Notes: a model not told the origin generated them from the sequence alone. A stretch of 64,000 nt of DNA from Paludibacteraceae bacterium (GCA_016285885.1 JAEERP010000006.1:62001-126000); one strand, 5' to 3'; shown: positions 8,101 through 17,012, counted from the stretch's first letter. A program made the numbers and translations.

Positions 8101-8709
8101 ATGGAAAACAAAGAAGTGATAAATACGTTGTCGGAGATCCGGGACATGATGGCCAAGTCGTCAAAATTCATGTCATTGAGCGGACTGTCATGTGCGATAG
8201 TAGGAGCATTCGCCCTAATCGCATGTTTCATTGCCCAATACATATTAGACAATCCCGCATGGGAGCACCATCGCAAAGTCTTCACGCTAACCGTATTGGC
8301 GTCGGTACTATTAATCATATGCATCGCCACCGCATTCCTCTTCGCGAGACGCAAAGCGAAGAAAAACAACTATCGGTTCACGCTAGACAAAACGGCGCAA
8401 CGCATGCTTTGGAGCTTCATCCTGCCCCTGCTGACGGGAGGAATCCTCTGCATAGGGCTGATCCACCAGGGACACTACGGACTCACCTCCTCCTTCATGC
8501 TGATCTTCTACGGGCTGTCGCTCACAAACATTTCGGGATACACCTTTTCGTCCACGAAATACCTCGGATACGCCCTGCTGATCCTCGGTATAATCGACTT
8601 CATGGTCGTCAACCAATCCCTACTCTTCTGGGCGTTAGGATTTGGAGTCTGCCACATCGTATATGGTATCCTCTTTTACCTCTTAAAAGAAAGGAAAAGC
8701 GAACGATGA
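8101..8709 (+). CDS. Polytopic membrane protein of unknown function
   Basis: The 202-residue product has a short polar N-terminus (MENKEVINTLSEIRDMMAKS) followed by about six hydrophobic segments, for example GLSCAIVGAFALIACFIAQY, LTVLASVLLIICIATAFLF and SFILPLLTGGILCIGLI. The frame is open 15 codons further upstream, but the ATG at 8101 lies after the promoter and operator and is the logical start. Its stop overlaps the ATG of the winged-helix regulator by 4 nt (ATGA), so the two are translationally coupled. I do not recognise the family; a partner or sensor role for the regulator is an inference from position. Confidence 0.8.
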   Translation: MENKEVINTLSEIRDMMAKSSKFMSLSGLSCAIVGAFALIACFIAQYILDNPAWEHHRKVFTLTVLASVLLIICIATAFLFARRKAKKNNYRFTLDKTAQRMLWSFILPLLTGGILCIGLIHQGHYGLTSSFMLIFYGLSLTNISGYTFSSTKYLGYALLILGIIDFMVVNQSLLFWALGFGVCHIVYGILFYLLKERKSER

Positions 8710-9011
8710 ACTTAAAATTAGAGCATATAAACAAAGCTTTCGAGAGCAAAGCCAGACTCGGCATCATGTCCGCCCTGATGGTGAACGACGAAATCGATTT
8801 CACGACCCTGAAATCGTTACTCGACCTCACCGACGGGAATCTGGCCAGCCACACAAGGAGTTTGGAGGAGCTGGGCTATATCCAGTCCAAGAAGCAATTC
8901 ATCGGACGAAAGCCCAACACCACCTTCCAAATGACGGAAAGCGGAAGAGAAGCCTTCTCTGAGCACCTGAAGGCCCTGGAGGACTTCTTGAAAATTTCAT
9001 TAGGCAATTAA
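8706..9011 (+). CDS. Winged-helix transcriptional regulator
   Basis: The 101-residue protein is a single winged-helix DNA-binding domain of the HTH_34/MarR-like type: FESKARLGIMSALMVND forms the first helices, DFTTLKSLLDLTDGNLASHT the helix-turn-helix, and LEELGYIQSKKQFIGRKP the recognition helix and wing. Small regulators of this type often sit next to creD-like genes in Bacteroidetes. It is coupled to the membrane protein gene upstream. The repeated ACTTTG-N5-CAAAGT motif before its own operon and before creD suggests that it represses both. No sensor domain is present. Confidence 0.88.
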   Translation: MNLKLEHINKAFESKARLGIMSALMVNDEIDFTTLKSLLDLTDGNLASHTRSLEELGYIQSKKQFIGRKPNTTFQMTESGREAFSEHLKALEDFLKISLGN

Positions 9012-9030
9012 CTTATTTTTTTAACTATAC

Positions 9031-9047
9031 ACTTTGGAATTCAAAGT
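9031..9047. promoter_or_regulatory. Inverted-repeat operator, copy 2 (creD promoter)
   Basis: ACTTTG-GAATT-CAAAGT, with identical half-sites and spacing to 8065-8081, 19 nt upstream of the creD ATG. The left half includes a CTTTG that could belong to the -7 element (TACACTTTG, one base longer than consensus). Confidence 0.65.
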
Positions 9048-9065
9048 ACTTTAAAAATTACAGAT

Positions 9066-10433
9066 ATGGAAAACGAGAAATTATTCAATTTTGGGAACCA
9101 AGGCGTTCCAACCGAGGGAAAAGCAAAAGCTAAGAACCTCAAATTCAAGATTGTGGCAATAGTAGTCATCACACTGCTACTATTAATCCCCAAGATGATG
9201 ATACAATCGCTCATCTCAGAAAGAGAGCACAGTGCGGAAACCGCGATGGAAGAGGTATACAGCAAATGGGGAGGGGAACAACTGATAATCGGTCCGACGA
9301 TCACGGCGACCTACAATTGGCTATACAAGAACAAAAACGATGAATACGAGAAGAGGGAGAGTAGTTATCGACTGCTACCCAACAAATTATCCTTCGAGGG
9401 GGAGATAAAGACAGAGCGTCGTCATCGTGGAATCTACGAGATCGTGACCTACAAAGGACCATTGGAGGCCAAGGGAAACTTCGTCCTCACCCAAGAGGAG
9501 AAAGAGAAGTTCCTGGAGGTCATGCCGGACGGGGTCTACACCATCAACTTTTGCGTCTCCGAGCTGAAGGGCATCTGTGACTTGGTGAAAATAACGCTTG
9601 GGGACAAAGAGTACACCTTAGAGCCCGACGGCAAAGGCATAGGGAAGAAAACCGACCAACTATCCGCACGCATAGAGATGGGCGATTGGATAGAAAAGCA
9701 AGAGATACCATTCTCCATGAGATTCGAGATGAAAGGAAGCCAATCGTTGCAATTCGCCCCAATAGGGAAAAACACGACGGTACACCTGACCTCCGACTGC
9801 GAGACACCAAGCTTTTGCGGAAACTTCCTGCCTATAGACTCATCCGATTCACTGGCGACGAAGAAAGGGTTTGACCGCAAATGGAGCGTCTCATACCTGA
9901 ACAGGAACTATCCGCAGTTCTACAACGAAAACAAAGAATCATACAAAAACGAGATCACGGAGTCAGCCTTTGGCGTAAATCTACTAGTGCCAATCGGCCA
10001 CTACCAGAAATCCATGAGATGCGTGAAGTATGCGATTCTCTTCATCGTTCTGACGCTAGCGGTCTTCTTCTTCATCGAGATGATCCACAAGAAAGACATC
10101 CATCCGATACAATACGCATTGGTAGGATTGGCGCTCACGCTCTTCTACTCTCTGTTGCTCTCCTTCTCCGAGCACATCGGGTTCACGCCAGCCTATGGAG
10201 TCTCCACGATAATGACCGTCAGTCTGCTGACCATCTACACGGCGGCCGTGCTGAAGATCAAGAAGACAGCCCTCTACATCGGAGGGTCCCTGTTGCTGCT
10301 ATACACCTATATCTTCGTACTGATCCAGATGGAGAGCTATGCGTTGTTGGCAGGCAGTCTCGGACTGTTCGTCATACTAGCCTTCTTCATGTACCTCTCC
10401 CAAAAGATCGAGTGGAACGGGGAAAAGGCATAA
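9066..10433 (+). CDS. creD: CreD family inner-membrane protein
   Basis: The 455-residue protein has an N-terminal membrane anchor (FKIVAIVVITLLLLIPKMMI), a periplasmic domain of about 290 residues with the family's GPTITATYNW-like strand and the HLTSDCETPSFCGNFLP stretch, and about six C-terminal membrane helices starting YAILFIVLTLAVFFFIEM. This is the CreD (PF06123) layout. In enterobacteria CreD belongs to the CreBC regulon and affects envelope integrity and colicin tolerance. No creBC pair is present; control by the neighbouring winged-helix protein is more likely here. Confidence 0.92.
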   Translation: MENEKLFNFGNQGVPTEGKAKAKNLKFKIVAIVVITLLLLIPKMMIQSLISEREHSAETAMEEVYSKWGGEQLIIGPTITATYNWLYKNKNDEYEKRESSYRLLPNKLSFEGEIKTERRHRGIYEIVTYKGPLEAKGNFVLTQEEKEKFLEVMPDGVYTINFCVSELKGICDLVKITLGDKEYTLEPDGKGIGKKTDQLSARIEMGDWIEKQEIPFSMRFEMKGSQSLQFAPIGKNTTVHLTSDCETPSFCGNFLPIDSSDSLATKKGFDRKWSVSYLNRNYPQFYNENKESYKNEITESAFGVNLLVPIGHYQKSMRCVKYAILFIVLTLAVFFFIEMIHKKDIHPIQYALVGLALTLFYSLLLSFSEHIGFTPAYGVSTIMTVSLLTIYTAAVLKIKKTALYIGGSLLLLYTYIFVLIQMESYALLAGSLGLFVILAFFMYLSQKIEWNGEKA

Positions 10434-10474
10434 AAGGAACCACCTTAACACCAGATAATTAAACAATGCAATGG

Positions 10475-10503
10475 GCGGGGATGCGAATAAGTCGCATCCC
10501 CGC
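10475..10503 (+). terminator. Hairpin downstream of creD
   Basis: A perfect 12-bp GC-rich stem (arm GCGGGGATGCGA) with loop ATAAG lies 41 nt after the creD stop. The following sequence TTCTCAT is only weakly T-rich. Confidence 0.6.
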
Positions 10504-10608
10504 TTCTCATAAGGCGGCGAAAGCATCCGGAGAGCTGAGGAATCCGCCATGTTGACAATTTGTGAAGAAAAAGCATAGACAAAACACCCTTAAAAAAGTA
10601 AAAAATTA

Positions 10609-10616
10609 TAACTTTG
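10609..10616 (+). promoter_or_regulatory. -7 element for the DUF5063 operon
   Basis: TAACTTTG matches TANNTTTG and lies 17 nt before the ATG at 10634. No clear -33 TTTG is seen. Confidence 0.5.
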
Positions 10617-10633
10617 CGGCAAAAATATGAGAG

Positions 10634-11224
10634 ATGGGCGATAGTGAAGAATATCCACAACATCCGGTCTACGACAAGAACACGATAGAGTTCATCACCG
10701 TAGCTGCGGAATACTGCTCTTTCATAGAGCGTTGTGCCGGCATGTCCGAGAGAGTGTTTTTGGATAAGATGTCCAAGCTACTACCGCTACTCTATTTGAA
10801 GATGTCCCTATTGCCAGACATGGACACGAGTTCCCTTTCCGACTTAACCACGTACGTTTCCGAGCGTCAATACGATGCGGTACGCACACAGATACAAGCC
10901 ATCATCAGTGAACATGACGAATATCTCGAGGTGTTCCAAGAGGATATGAAATACAGCGACACGCCCATCGTGGCAAGCATTTCGGAGAACTTGGCCGATG
11001 TGTACCAGCAATTACGGGACATGATAGGCAACTTCCAATCTGCGGACCTCGCCATCATGAACGACTCACTAATCAGCTGTGCAGATGAATTCAGGAACTA
11101 TTGGGGGCAATCGGCGCTGAATGCGTTGAGAGCCATCCACAATATATTATACAGTGACGAAGACTTGTCCGAAGAAGAGGGATTCGGCGAGGCTCAAGAC
11201 GAAGTTGATTTTTTCAATGACTGA
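10634..11224 (+). CDS. DUF5063 domain protein
   Basis: The 196-residue acidic, helical protein contains VAAEYCSFIERCAGMS and LSKLLPLLYLKMSLLP-like stretches, and ends in an acidic tail (DEDLSEEEGFGEAQDEVDFF). This matches my knowledge of DUF5063, a Bacteroidetes family usually encoded just before a 3'-5' exonuclease, as here. It has no signal peptide and is presumably cytoplasmic. The downstream exonuclease start overlaps its end by 8 nt, indicating coupling. The molecular function is unknown. Confidence 0.8.
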   Translation: MGDSEEYPQHPVYDKNTIEFITVAAEYCSFIERCAGMSERVFLDKMSKLLPLLYLKMSLLPDMDTSSLSDLTTYVSERQYDAVRTQIQAIISEHDEYLEVFQEDMKYSDTPIVASISENLADVYQQLRDMIGNFQSADLAIMNDSLISCADEFRNYWGQSALNALRAIHNILYSDEDLSEEEGFGEAQDEVDFFND

Positions 11225-11828
11225 GATGTTTAGACCAACGATTGAGAAGACGGAACTCGCACAGTTGCAGCCAGCACAGTTCGAGGGAACGATAATCGTA
11301 ATACAAGGAGAGAGGGAGGCCAAGAAGGCAGTCGCGGCGCTCATGAAGGAGAAGGTCTTAGGATTCGACACAGAGACGAGACCATCATTCGCCAAGGGCA
11401 AGAGCAACGCAGTCTGTCTCGTACAGCTATCCACAGAGAGCACATGTTTCCTGTTCAGAGTGAAGGAGAACAATTGCCTTCACATACTAAAGCCCCTCTT
11501 CGAGGAGGAGAAGATCCTAAAGATCGGACTATCCCTGAAAGACGACTTCCATGCCATCAGGAAACAGATGGAATTCAATCCGGCCGGTTTCGTGGACCTG
11601 CAGCCCTACGTGAAGGAGTTCGGAATCGAAGACAACAGTCTATCAAAGATATACGCGATATTATTCAACATGCGCATCTCCAAAGCGCAACGCCTCACCA
11701 ACTGGGAGGCGGATTTCCTCACAGACAAGCAGAAGAGCTATGCGGCATTGGACGCATGGGCGGCTCTACGCATCTACGAGGAGTTGGAGGGAAAGAAATC
11801 TGAAATCAATTCTAAACAAAACATATAA
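11217..11828 (+). CDS. 3'-5' exonuclease of the DEDDy (RNase D-like) family
   Basis: The three exonuclease motifs are present: Exo I VLGFDTETRPSF, Exo II ILKIGLSLKDDFHAI and Exo III YAALDAWAALRIYE, with the tyrosine that defines the DEDDy subgroup. At about 203 residues it is a bare catalytic domain without HRDC or polymerase parts, so it could act on RNA or DNA ends. The start at 11217 overlaps the DUF5063 gene; an ATG at 11226 (MFRPT) is the alternative. It is followed after 2 nt by the PurF-like gene. Confidence 0.88.
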   Translation: MTEMFRPTIEKTELAQLQPAQFEGTIIVIQGEREAKKAVAALMKEKVLGFDTETRPSFAKGKSNAVCLVQLSTESTCFLFRVKENNCLHILKPLFEEEKILKIGLSLKDDFHAIRKQMEFNPAGFVDLQPYVKEFGIEDNSLSKIYAILFNMRISKAQRLTNWEADFLTDKQKSYAALDAWAALRIYEELEGKKSEINSKQNI

Positions 11829-11830
11829 AC

Positions 11831-13240
11831 ATGGGCGGTTTTTTTGGTACAGTCAAAAAAAGTAGTTGTTTGATGGATCTCTTCTACGGGACAGATTACA
11901 ACTCTCATTTGGGGACGAAACGTGGCGGAATGGCCATTTATGATGAGGAAATCGGGTTCACTCGCAGCATCCACAATCTCGAGAACTCCTATTTCCGTAC
12001 AAAGTTTGAACCAAACTTACCCAAGTTTAAGGGCAATGCGGGCATTGGTGTCATCAGCGACACAGACGCTCAGCCTATATTGATCAATTCACACTTGGGA
12101 CGTTTTGCGATTGCGACGATCGCCTGCATCAACAATCTCGACGAGCTCGGACAAGAGTTGTTGGCGAAGAAGATGACTTTCTCGGAAATGAGCTCAGGCA
12201 AAATTAACCAAACGGAGCTGATCGCTCTGCTCATTTCCGACGCTGACTCCTTCAAGGAGGGCATCGAGAACGTTTACAAGAAGATCAAAGGGTCCTGCAC
12301 AATCATGCTATTGACGGAGAACGGCATCATTGTCGGCAGGGATAAACTGGGACGTTTGCCGGTCATCATCGCGAAGGGAGAGGACGGCTATGCGATCTCA
12401 TGCGAATCCTGCACCTTCCACAACCTAGGCTACGAGCCTTGCTACAATGTCGGTCCGGGAGAGATCGTTCAAGTCTACGCCGACCGCTACGAGCAGTTGC
12501 GCGCGCCAGGCAAGAAGATGCAGATATGCTCATTCCTGTGGGTATACTACGGCTACCCTGTCAGCACCTATGAGGACAAGAACGTAGACTTCGCTCGACA
12601 TGCCGCTGGATGCCTAATGGGTAAGAAAGACAAATGCGACGCAGACTATGTGGCAGCCGTTCCGGACTCAGGTATCGGCTTCGCCATCGGATACTCCAAC
12701 GGTAGCGGCATTCCTTACAAAAGAGCATTGATCAAATACACGCCGACATGGCCAAGAAGCTTCACCCCTGCGACACAGGAGAGGCGTAAGCTGGTGGCCA
12801 AGATGAAGCTCATACCGAACAAGCAGTTGTTGAACGGTAGCCGCGTGATATTCTGTGACGACTCCATCGTCCGCGGAACACAGCTCTCCGACAATGTGGG
12901 AGCCCTCTACGGATACGGCGCCAAAGAGGTTCACATGCGCATTTCCTGTCCTCCATTGATTTACCCTTGCGAGTTCCTCAACTTCGCATCCAAGAACAGC
13001 GAGCTGGACCTCATCACAAGACGTATCATCCAAAAATTCGAGGGAGCGCACAACAAGAACCTGGAGAAATACCAGACGACAGACTCCCCTGAATACAAAA
13101 GAATGGTCGAGGACATCCGCTCCACCTTCAACCTGACCTCCCTCAGATTCTGTACCGTGGAGGATTTGGTCGAGGCGATCGGTCTGCCGAAAGAGCAAGT
13201 GTGCACGCACTGCTTCGACGGCTCCAGCTACTTCGAGTAG
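11831..13240 (+). CDS. Amidophosphoribosyltransferase-like protein lacking the glutaminase nucleophile
   Basis: The C-terminal half is a good PurF phosphoribosyltransferase domain: the PRPP loop reads VIFCDDSIVRGTQL (about residue 345), preceded by YVAAVPDSGIGFAIGYS. The N-terminal half resembles the Ntn glutaminase domain (ISDTDAQPILINS) but starts MGGFFGTV instead of having the catalytic cysteine after the initiator. The HNGN oxyanion region reads CINN, and the RYST arginine loop is not recognisable. Glutamine hydrolysis therefore looks lost. It may be an ammonia-using enzyme, a regulator or an enzyme with another substrate; a true PurF probably exists elsewhere. It has 469 residues. Confidence 0.8.
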   Translation: MGGFFGTVKKSSCLMDLFYGTDYNSHLGTKRGGMAIYDEEIGFTRSIHNLENSYFRTKFEPNLPKFKGNAGIGVISDTDAQPILINSHLGRFAIATIACINNLDELGQELLAKKMTFSEMSSGKINQTELIALLISDADSFKEGIENVYKKIKGSCTIMLLTENGIIVGRDKLGRLPVIIAKGEDGYAISCESCTFHNLGYEPCYNVGPGEIVQVYADRYEQLRAPGKKMQICSFLWVYYGYPVSTYEDKNVDFARHAAGCLMGKKDKCDADYVAAVPDSGIGFAIGYSNGSGIPYKRALIKYTPTWPRSFTPATQERRKLVAKMKLIPNKQLLNGSRVIFCDDSIVRGTQLSDNVGALYGYGAKEVHMRISCPPLIYPCEFLNFASKNSELDLITRRIIQKFEGAHNKNLEKYQTTDSPEYKRMVEDIRSTFNLTSLRFCTVEDLVEAIGLPKEQVCTHCFDGSSYFE

Positions 13241-13285
13241 CCGTGAATCGATAAATTAAGTTGTACCCCTTAGACTTGTGTGATT

Positions 13286-14959
13286 ATGGATAAAATCATC
13301 ATTTACCAAGTGCTCCCGAGATTGTTCGGGAACATGAACAAGAAGTTAGTCGAAAACGGAGACCTCTCTCAAAACGGCTGCGGCAAATTGTGTGATTTTA
13401 CCGAAGAAAGGTTACAGGAAATCAAAGCGTTAGGCGCCACGCACATTTGGTACACGGGGGTCATCGAACATGCGACACAGACAAACTACGAAAAGTTTGG
13501 CATCCGCAGAGATCATCCCGCAGTGGTCAAGGGCAAAGCGGGATCGCCCTACGCAATCAAGGATTACTACGATATCGACCCAGACCTTGCCGTCGACGTG
13601 AAAAAGCGCACCAAAGAGTTCGACGAATTGGTGAAACGCACCCACAAAGCAGGATTAAAGGTCATACTGGACTTCGTGCCCAACCATGTGGCAAGGCAAT
13701 ACTACTCCGATCATAAACCGAAGGGAGTCAAAGACTTAGGAGAGGAGGACGTCAAGGAGGTGGCCTTCTCGAACCAAAACAACTTCTACTATTTGGTAGG
13801 ACAATCCTTCGAGGGGCATATAGACCGCTATGCGGGAGAGAAGGAGCCCTATACCGAGACTCCATGCAAGGTGACCGGCAATGACTTCTTCGCCAACAAT
13901 CCAGGCATATACGAGTGGTATGAGACGGTAAAGCTGAACTATGGCGTCGACTATCGGAACGGGCACTATCAAGACTTCCTGCCGACCCCCAACACATGGA
14001 CAAAGATGTTCGACATCCTCTCCTATTGGTGCGAAGCCGGAGTCGACGCATTCCGATGCGACATGGCGGAGATGGTGCCGGTAGAGTTCTGGAGTTGGGT
14101 CATTCCATCCATCAAGGAGAAATATCCCAAGGTGCTCTTCATCGCGGAGACATACGATCCATCCCAATACAGAAAATATATTTTCGACGGAAAATTCGAC
14201 TACCTTTACGACAAGGTAGGGCTATACGATACGCTACGCGGCATCATGCGGAACGAGAACTCATGTCACTCCATCACAGCCTGTTGGCAAAGCCTACATG
14301 GCATAGAGTCGCACATGCTGAACTTCCTGGAGAACCATGACGAACAACGTATCGCTTCCGACTTCTTCGCCTCCGACGCGGCGAAAGGGAAGCCAGCCAT
14401 GGTCATTTCCGCCTGTATCAACCAAGGGCCCATCATGCTCTACTTCGGGCAGGAATTAGGAGAAAAGGCGATGGAGAAGTCTGGCTTCAGCGGAATGGAC
14501 GGGCGCACCACCATCTTCGATTACTGGGCAGTTCCGACCATACAGAGATGGCTGAGCAACAAATCGACAAAGGAAGAAGAGAAGCTACGCAACTACTACG
14601 CGTCACTGCTCAACGTATGCAAGAACGAGAAAGCGATCGCGGAAGGCTCCTTCTTCGACCTGACGTATGCGAACTTCAACAATCCGGACTATAACACAAA
14701 CAAACAATACGCGTTCTTTCGGAAACACGAGAAAGAGGTCTTGCTGATTGTCGTCAACTTCGAGAACAACGATGTGAAGCTGAAGATCAACATACCACAA
14801 CATGCATTCGACGTTATGCAGATTCCTGACGAAGGTCAAGAAATTCAATTCACCGACCTACTGACAGGCAAACAGTTTAAGCGAAAAATGTCATGTAATG
14901 CCCCTTTCTCCATTGACATCAAACAAAACGACGGTGTAATACTAAAATTTAATCTATAA
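13286..14959 (+). CDS. Alpha-amylase family glycoside hydrolase (GH13), cytoplasmic
   Basis: All four GH13 regions are visible: VILDFVPNHV (about residue 127), GVDAFRCDMAEM with the nucleophile Asp near 259, LFIAETYD with the acid/base Glu near 288, and FLENHDEQR with the third Asp near 352. A C-terminal beta domain follows (LLIVVNFENNDVKLKINIP). No signal peptide is present, so it probably acts on intracellular maltodextrin or glycogen. A GTG two codons upstream of the ATG at 13286 is a less likely start. It follows the PurF-like gene after 45 nt. Confidence 0.93.
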   Translation: MDKIIIYQVLPRLFGNMNKKLVENGDLSQNGCGKLCDFTEERLQEIKALGATHIWYTGVIEHATQTNYEKFGIRRDHPAVVKGKAGSPYAIKDYYDIDPDLAVDVKKRTKEFDELVKRTHKAGLKVILDFVPNHVARQYYSDHKPKGVKDLGEEDVKEVAFSNQNNFYYLVGQSFEGHIDRYAGEKEPYTETPCKVTGNDFFANNPGIYEWYETVKLNYGVDYRNGHYQDFLPTPNTWTKMFDILSYWCEAGVDAFRCDMAEMVPVEFWSWVIPSIKEKYPKVLFIAETYDPSQYRKYIFDGKFDYLYDKVGLYDTLRGIMRNENSCHSITACWQSLHGIESHMLNFLENHDEQRIASDFFASDAAKGKPAMVISACINQGPIMLYFGQELGEKAMEKSGFSGMDGRTTIFDYWAVPTIQRWLSNKSTKEEEKLRNYYASLLNVCKNEKAIAEGSFFDLTYANFNNPDYNTNKQYAFFRKHEKEVLLIVVNFENNDVKLKINIPQHAFDVMQIPDEGQEIQFTDLLTGKQFKRKMSCNAPFSIDIKQNDGVILKFNL

Positions 14960-14984
14960 AAATAGCCAAACACAAAAAACATCG

Positions 14985-15016
14985 TTTGGTGGTATAGATG
15001 TAAAATATTACATTCG
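14985..15016 (+). promoter_or_regulatory. Promoter of the lipoprotein-MauE-hisA operon
   Basis: TTTG (14985-14988), then 20 nt, then TACATTCG (15009-15016), one mismatch from TANNTTTG. The first ATG is at 15060, giving a leader of about 40 nt. Confidence 0.65.
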
Positions 15017-15059
15017 CGAGGAAAATGGCAGCAAAACACTGTCGTAAACAATTGATATT

Positions 15060-15254
15060 ATGACAAATAAAGCAAAAAACTGGATAAAACTAGCATTTAT
15101 AATTTGCGGAGTCCTTTCCATGTTAGCCTCATGCACGGCCAGCACGACAGACTGCGAATGCAAATCCAGGAACACGGTCACCCAGTTCTACGACCAAGAG
15201 GGTAACTGCTCCGATCTGGAAGACTCTGCAGATATGGAATGCACCGCCATATAA
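15060..15254 (+). CDS. Small cysteine-rich lipoprotein
   Basis: The 64-residue product has a positively charged N-terminus, a hydrophobic segment and the lipobox LASC with the lipid-bearing cysteine near residue 24. The 40-residue mature part contains four more cysteines (TDCECKSR, EGNCSD, MECTAI). Its stop codon is 2 nt from the start of the MauE-thioredoxin protein, so the two are co-transcribed. The clustered cysteines next to a membrane redox protein suggest a disulfide partner or metal-binding peptide, but that is inference. No family is recognised. Confidence 0.75.
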   Translation: MTNKAKNWIKLAFIICGVLSMLASCTASTTDCECKSRNTVTQFYDQEGNCSDLEDSADMECTAI

Positions 15255-15256
15255 TC

Positions 15257-16159
15257 ATGACAGATAAAACGAAGATCCAATTTCTATGCCGATCAGTGGC
15301 GGGCATCATATTTATCGTCTCCGCCATTCTGAAGTTCCTGTCACTCGACTCATTCGAGTTGTTCATCTACGGATTAGACTGGTTCAGTCTGGGCACGTCT
15401 TCGTTTTTAGTCCGAGCACTCCTATTTGCGGAGATGGCATTGGGCGTATGCCTCGTCACGGGGTTGTACGGGAAGCTCGCATCACGGCTCTCCGCCCTGC
15501 TCCTCCTTTTTTTCACCGTCTATCTCATATACCTAACCGTTTCAGGGAAGAGCGACAACTGTCACTGCTTCGGGGATTTCATCGAAATGGACCCCCTCGA
15601 ATCGATGATAAAGAATGTCATATTGGGCATCCTCCTCTACTTAGGATGGCACTTGGAGGATTGGCAATCACATTGGAAACCTGCGCTTCTAATCACAACG
15701 ATCGTCGGTTCATTGGTATTCGCACTAGTGTTAAAGGCTCCGTACGGATTCAATCGGAAAGCGACCACCTACTCGGAAGAAGAGCTCAAGCAACTCTCCA
15801 CCCAACACCCTGAGATAACGAAGGAGGGGAAACAAATCGTGGCGTTCGTCAGCAAGAACTGCAAGCACTGCAAGATGGCGGTGCGAAAATTAGACATTGC
15901 GCTACGCCATGCCGAGACAGAGGATGTATACGTGCATTGGTTCGTGTTAGGGGATTCAACCCATTTCCAAAACTTCCTCTTGGAGACAGACGCGAAACCA
16001 GACCAATACGACTTCCTGCCAGCCAAAGTGTTTTTAAAGATCACCCAAGGCAAATTACCGCTCATCATGTTACTGGAGGACGGCGAGGTGAAAGAGGTCA
16101 TGAGCAACGCAACATTCAACGAAAAGAACATCATTAAATTTGCAAAAGAACAATTATGA
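15257..16159 (+). CDS. MauE/DoxX-like membrane protein with C-terminal thioredoxin-like domain
   Basis: The first 160 residues have four to five membrane helices of the MauE/DoxX type with the cysteine loop DNCHCFGDF, typical for this redox family. After a further membrane span ([17 protein letters not shown]) comes a soluble domain with a CxxC motif in [11 protein letters not shown], followed by a thioredoxin-like strand and helix pattern up to the C-terminus. The 300-residue fusion could pass electrons across the membrane to a periplasmic thiol. The start ATG at 15257 is chosen over an upstream in-frame codon. It overlaps hisA by 4 nt. Confidence 0.82.
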   Translation: MTDKTKIQFLCRSVAGIIFIVSAILKFLSLDSFELFIYGLDWFSLGTSSFLVRALLFAEMALGVCLVTGLYGKLASRLSALLLLFFTVYLIYLTVSGKSDNCHCFGDFIEMDPLESMIKNVILGILLYLGWHLEDWQSHWKPALLITTIVGSLVFALVLKAPYGFNRKATTYSEEELKQLSTQHPEITKEGKQIVAFVSKNCKHCKMAVRKLDIALRHAETEDVYVHWFVLGDSTHFQNFLLETDAKPDQYDFLPAKVFLKITQGKLPLIMLLEDGEVKEVMSNATFNEKNIIKFAKEQL

Positions 16160-16878
16160 TAGAGATTATACCAGCTATAGATATCATTGACGCGAAGTGT
16201 GTACGCCTTTCGCAAGGCGATTACGAGCAAAAAAAAGTATACAACGAGAACCCCTTGGAGGTGGCGAAGATGTTCGAGGACACAGGCATCAAACGGCTGC
16301 ACCTCGTAGACTTGGACGGTGCCAAGGCGCAACACATCGTGAACTACAAGGTCTTGGAGTCCATCGCTACGCATACGAACCTCACCATCGACTTCGGGGG
16401 CGGTCTGAAAAGCGACGAGGACCTGCGTATCGCCTTCGAGAGCGGCGCCAAGATGATCACGGGAGGAAGCATTGCGGTGAAGAAACCAGACGTCTTCTCT
16501 TCCTGGATAGAAAAGTTTGGCTCTGAACGTATCATTTTAGGGGCGGATGTCAAGAACGAGAAGATCGCCGTGAGCGGATGGATTGAGACAACCGATGCGG
16601 ACCTCTTGCCTTTCGTGGAGAAGTTCAAGGCGAAGGGCGTGGACAAGGTGATCTGCACCGACATCAGCAAGGATGGCATGTTGCAGGGACCTTCCATCGA
16701 GCTCTACAAGAAGATTTTAGAGCAATTCCCGGACCTCTACCTGATCGCCAGCGGAGGCGTAAGCTCCTTAGATGATATTGCAAGGTTGCAGGATGCGGGT
16801 GTGCCAGCCGTCATCACAGGCAAGGCCATCTATGAAGGCCGAATCACGATGGCGGACTTGACCCAATTCATCGGCTAA
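16156..16878 (+). CDS. hisA: Phosphoribosylformimino-AICAR-phosphate isomerase
   Basis: HisA performs the Amadori rearrangement of ProFAR in histidine synthesis. The 240-residue TIM barrel starts [20 protein letters not shown], with the catalytic aspartate in PAIDI. It has the phosphate-binding loops [11 protein letters not shown] and SGGVSSLDD, and the second catalytic aspartate in [10 protein letters not shown]. The close homologue HisF is excluded by the PAIDI N-terminus. The ATG overlaps the stop of the MauE-like gene (ATGA), so a his gene is translationally coupled to a redox gene, an unexpected pairing. hisI lies 9 kb away, so the his genes here are scattered. Confidence 0.95.
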   Translation: MIEIIPAIDIIDAKCVRLSQGDYEQKKVYNENPLEVAKMFEDTGIKRLHLVDLDGAKAQHIVNYKVLESIATHTNLTIDFGGGLKSDEDLRIAFESGAKMITGGSIAVKKPDVFSSWIEKFGSERIILGADVKNEKIAVSGWIETTDADLLPFVEKFKAKGVDKVICTDISKDGMLQGPSIELYKKILEQFPDLYLIASGGVSSLDDIARLQDAGVPAVITGKAIYEGRITMADLTQFIG

Positions 16879-16892
16879 ACCCATTGCGAAGA

Positions 16893-16914
16893 GAGGGCGA
16901 AACACGTCGCCCTC
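16893..16914 (+). terminator. Hairpin downstream of hisA
   Basis: A 7-bp GC-rich stem GAGGGCG/CGCCCTC with an 8-nt loop, 14 nt after the hisA stop. There is no clear T-tract, so termination is uncertain. Confidence 0.45.
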
Positions 16915-16951
16915 CCAAGCGAATCACAAAGGGTTTTGTTTGCATTCCCCA

Positions 16952-16983
16952 CTTGTATGGGCATGAATTTTTATGTAATTTCG
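16952..16983 (+). promoter_or_regulatory. cca promoter
   Basis: CTTG (16952-16955), 20 nt, then TAATTTCG (16976-16983). Each element has one mismatch to the TTTG / TANNTTTG consensus. The leader to the GTG start is about 25 nt. Confidence 0.5.
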
Positions 16984-17012
16984 CGAGATTAATGGATAAG
17001 TAGAAGTGTGTT

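Noticed and set aside
8190-8705. Long upstream extension of the winged-helix regulator frame
   Set aside because: It overlaps the membrane protein gene in another frame; the regulator starts at the ATG at 8706 coupled to that gene's stop.
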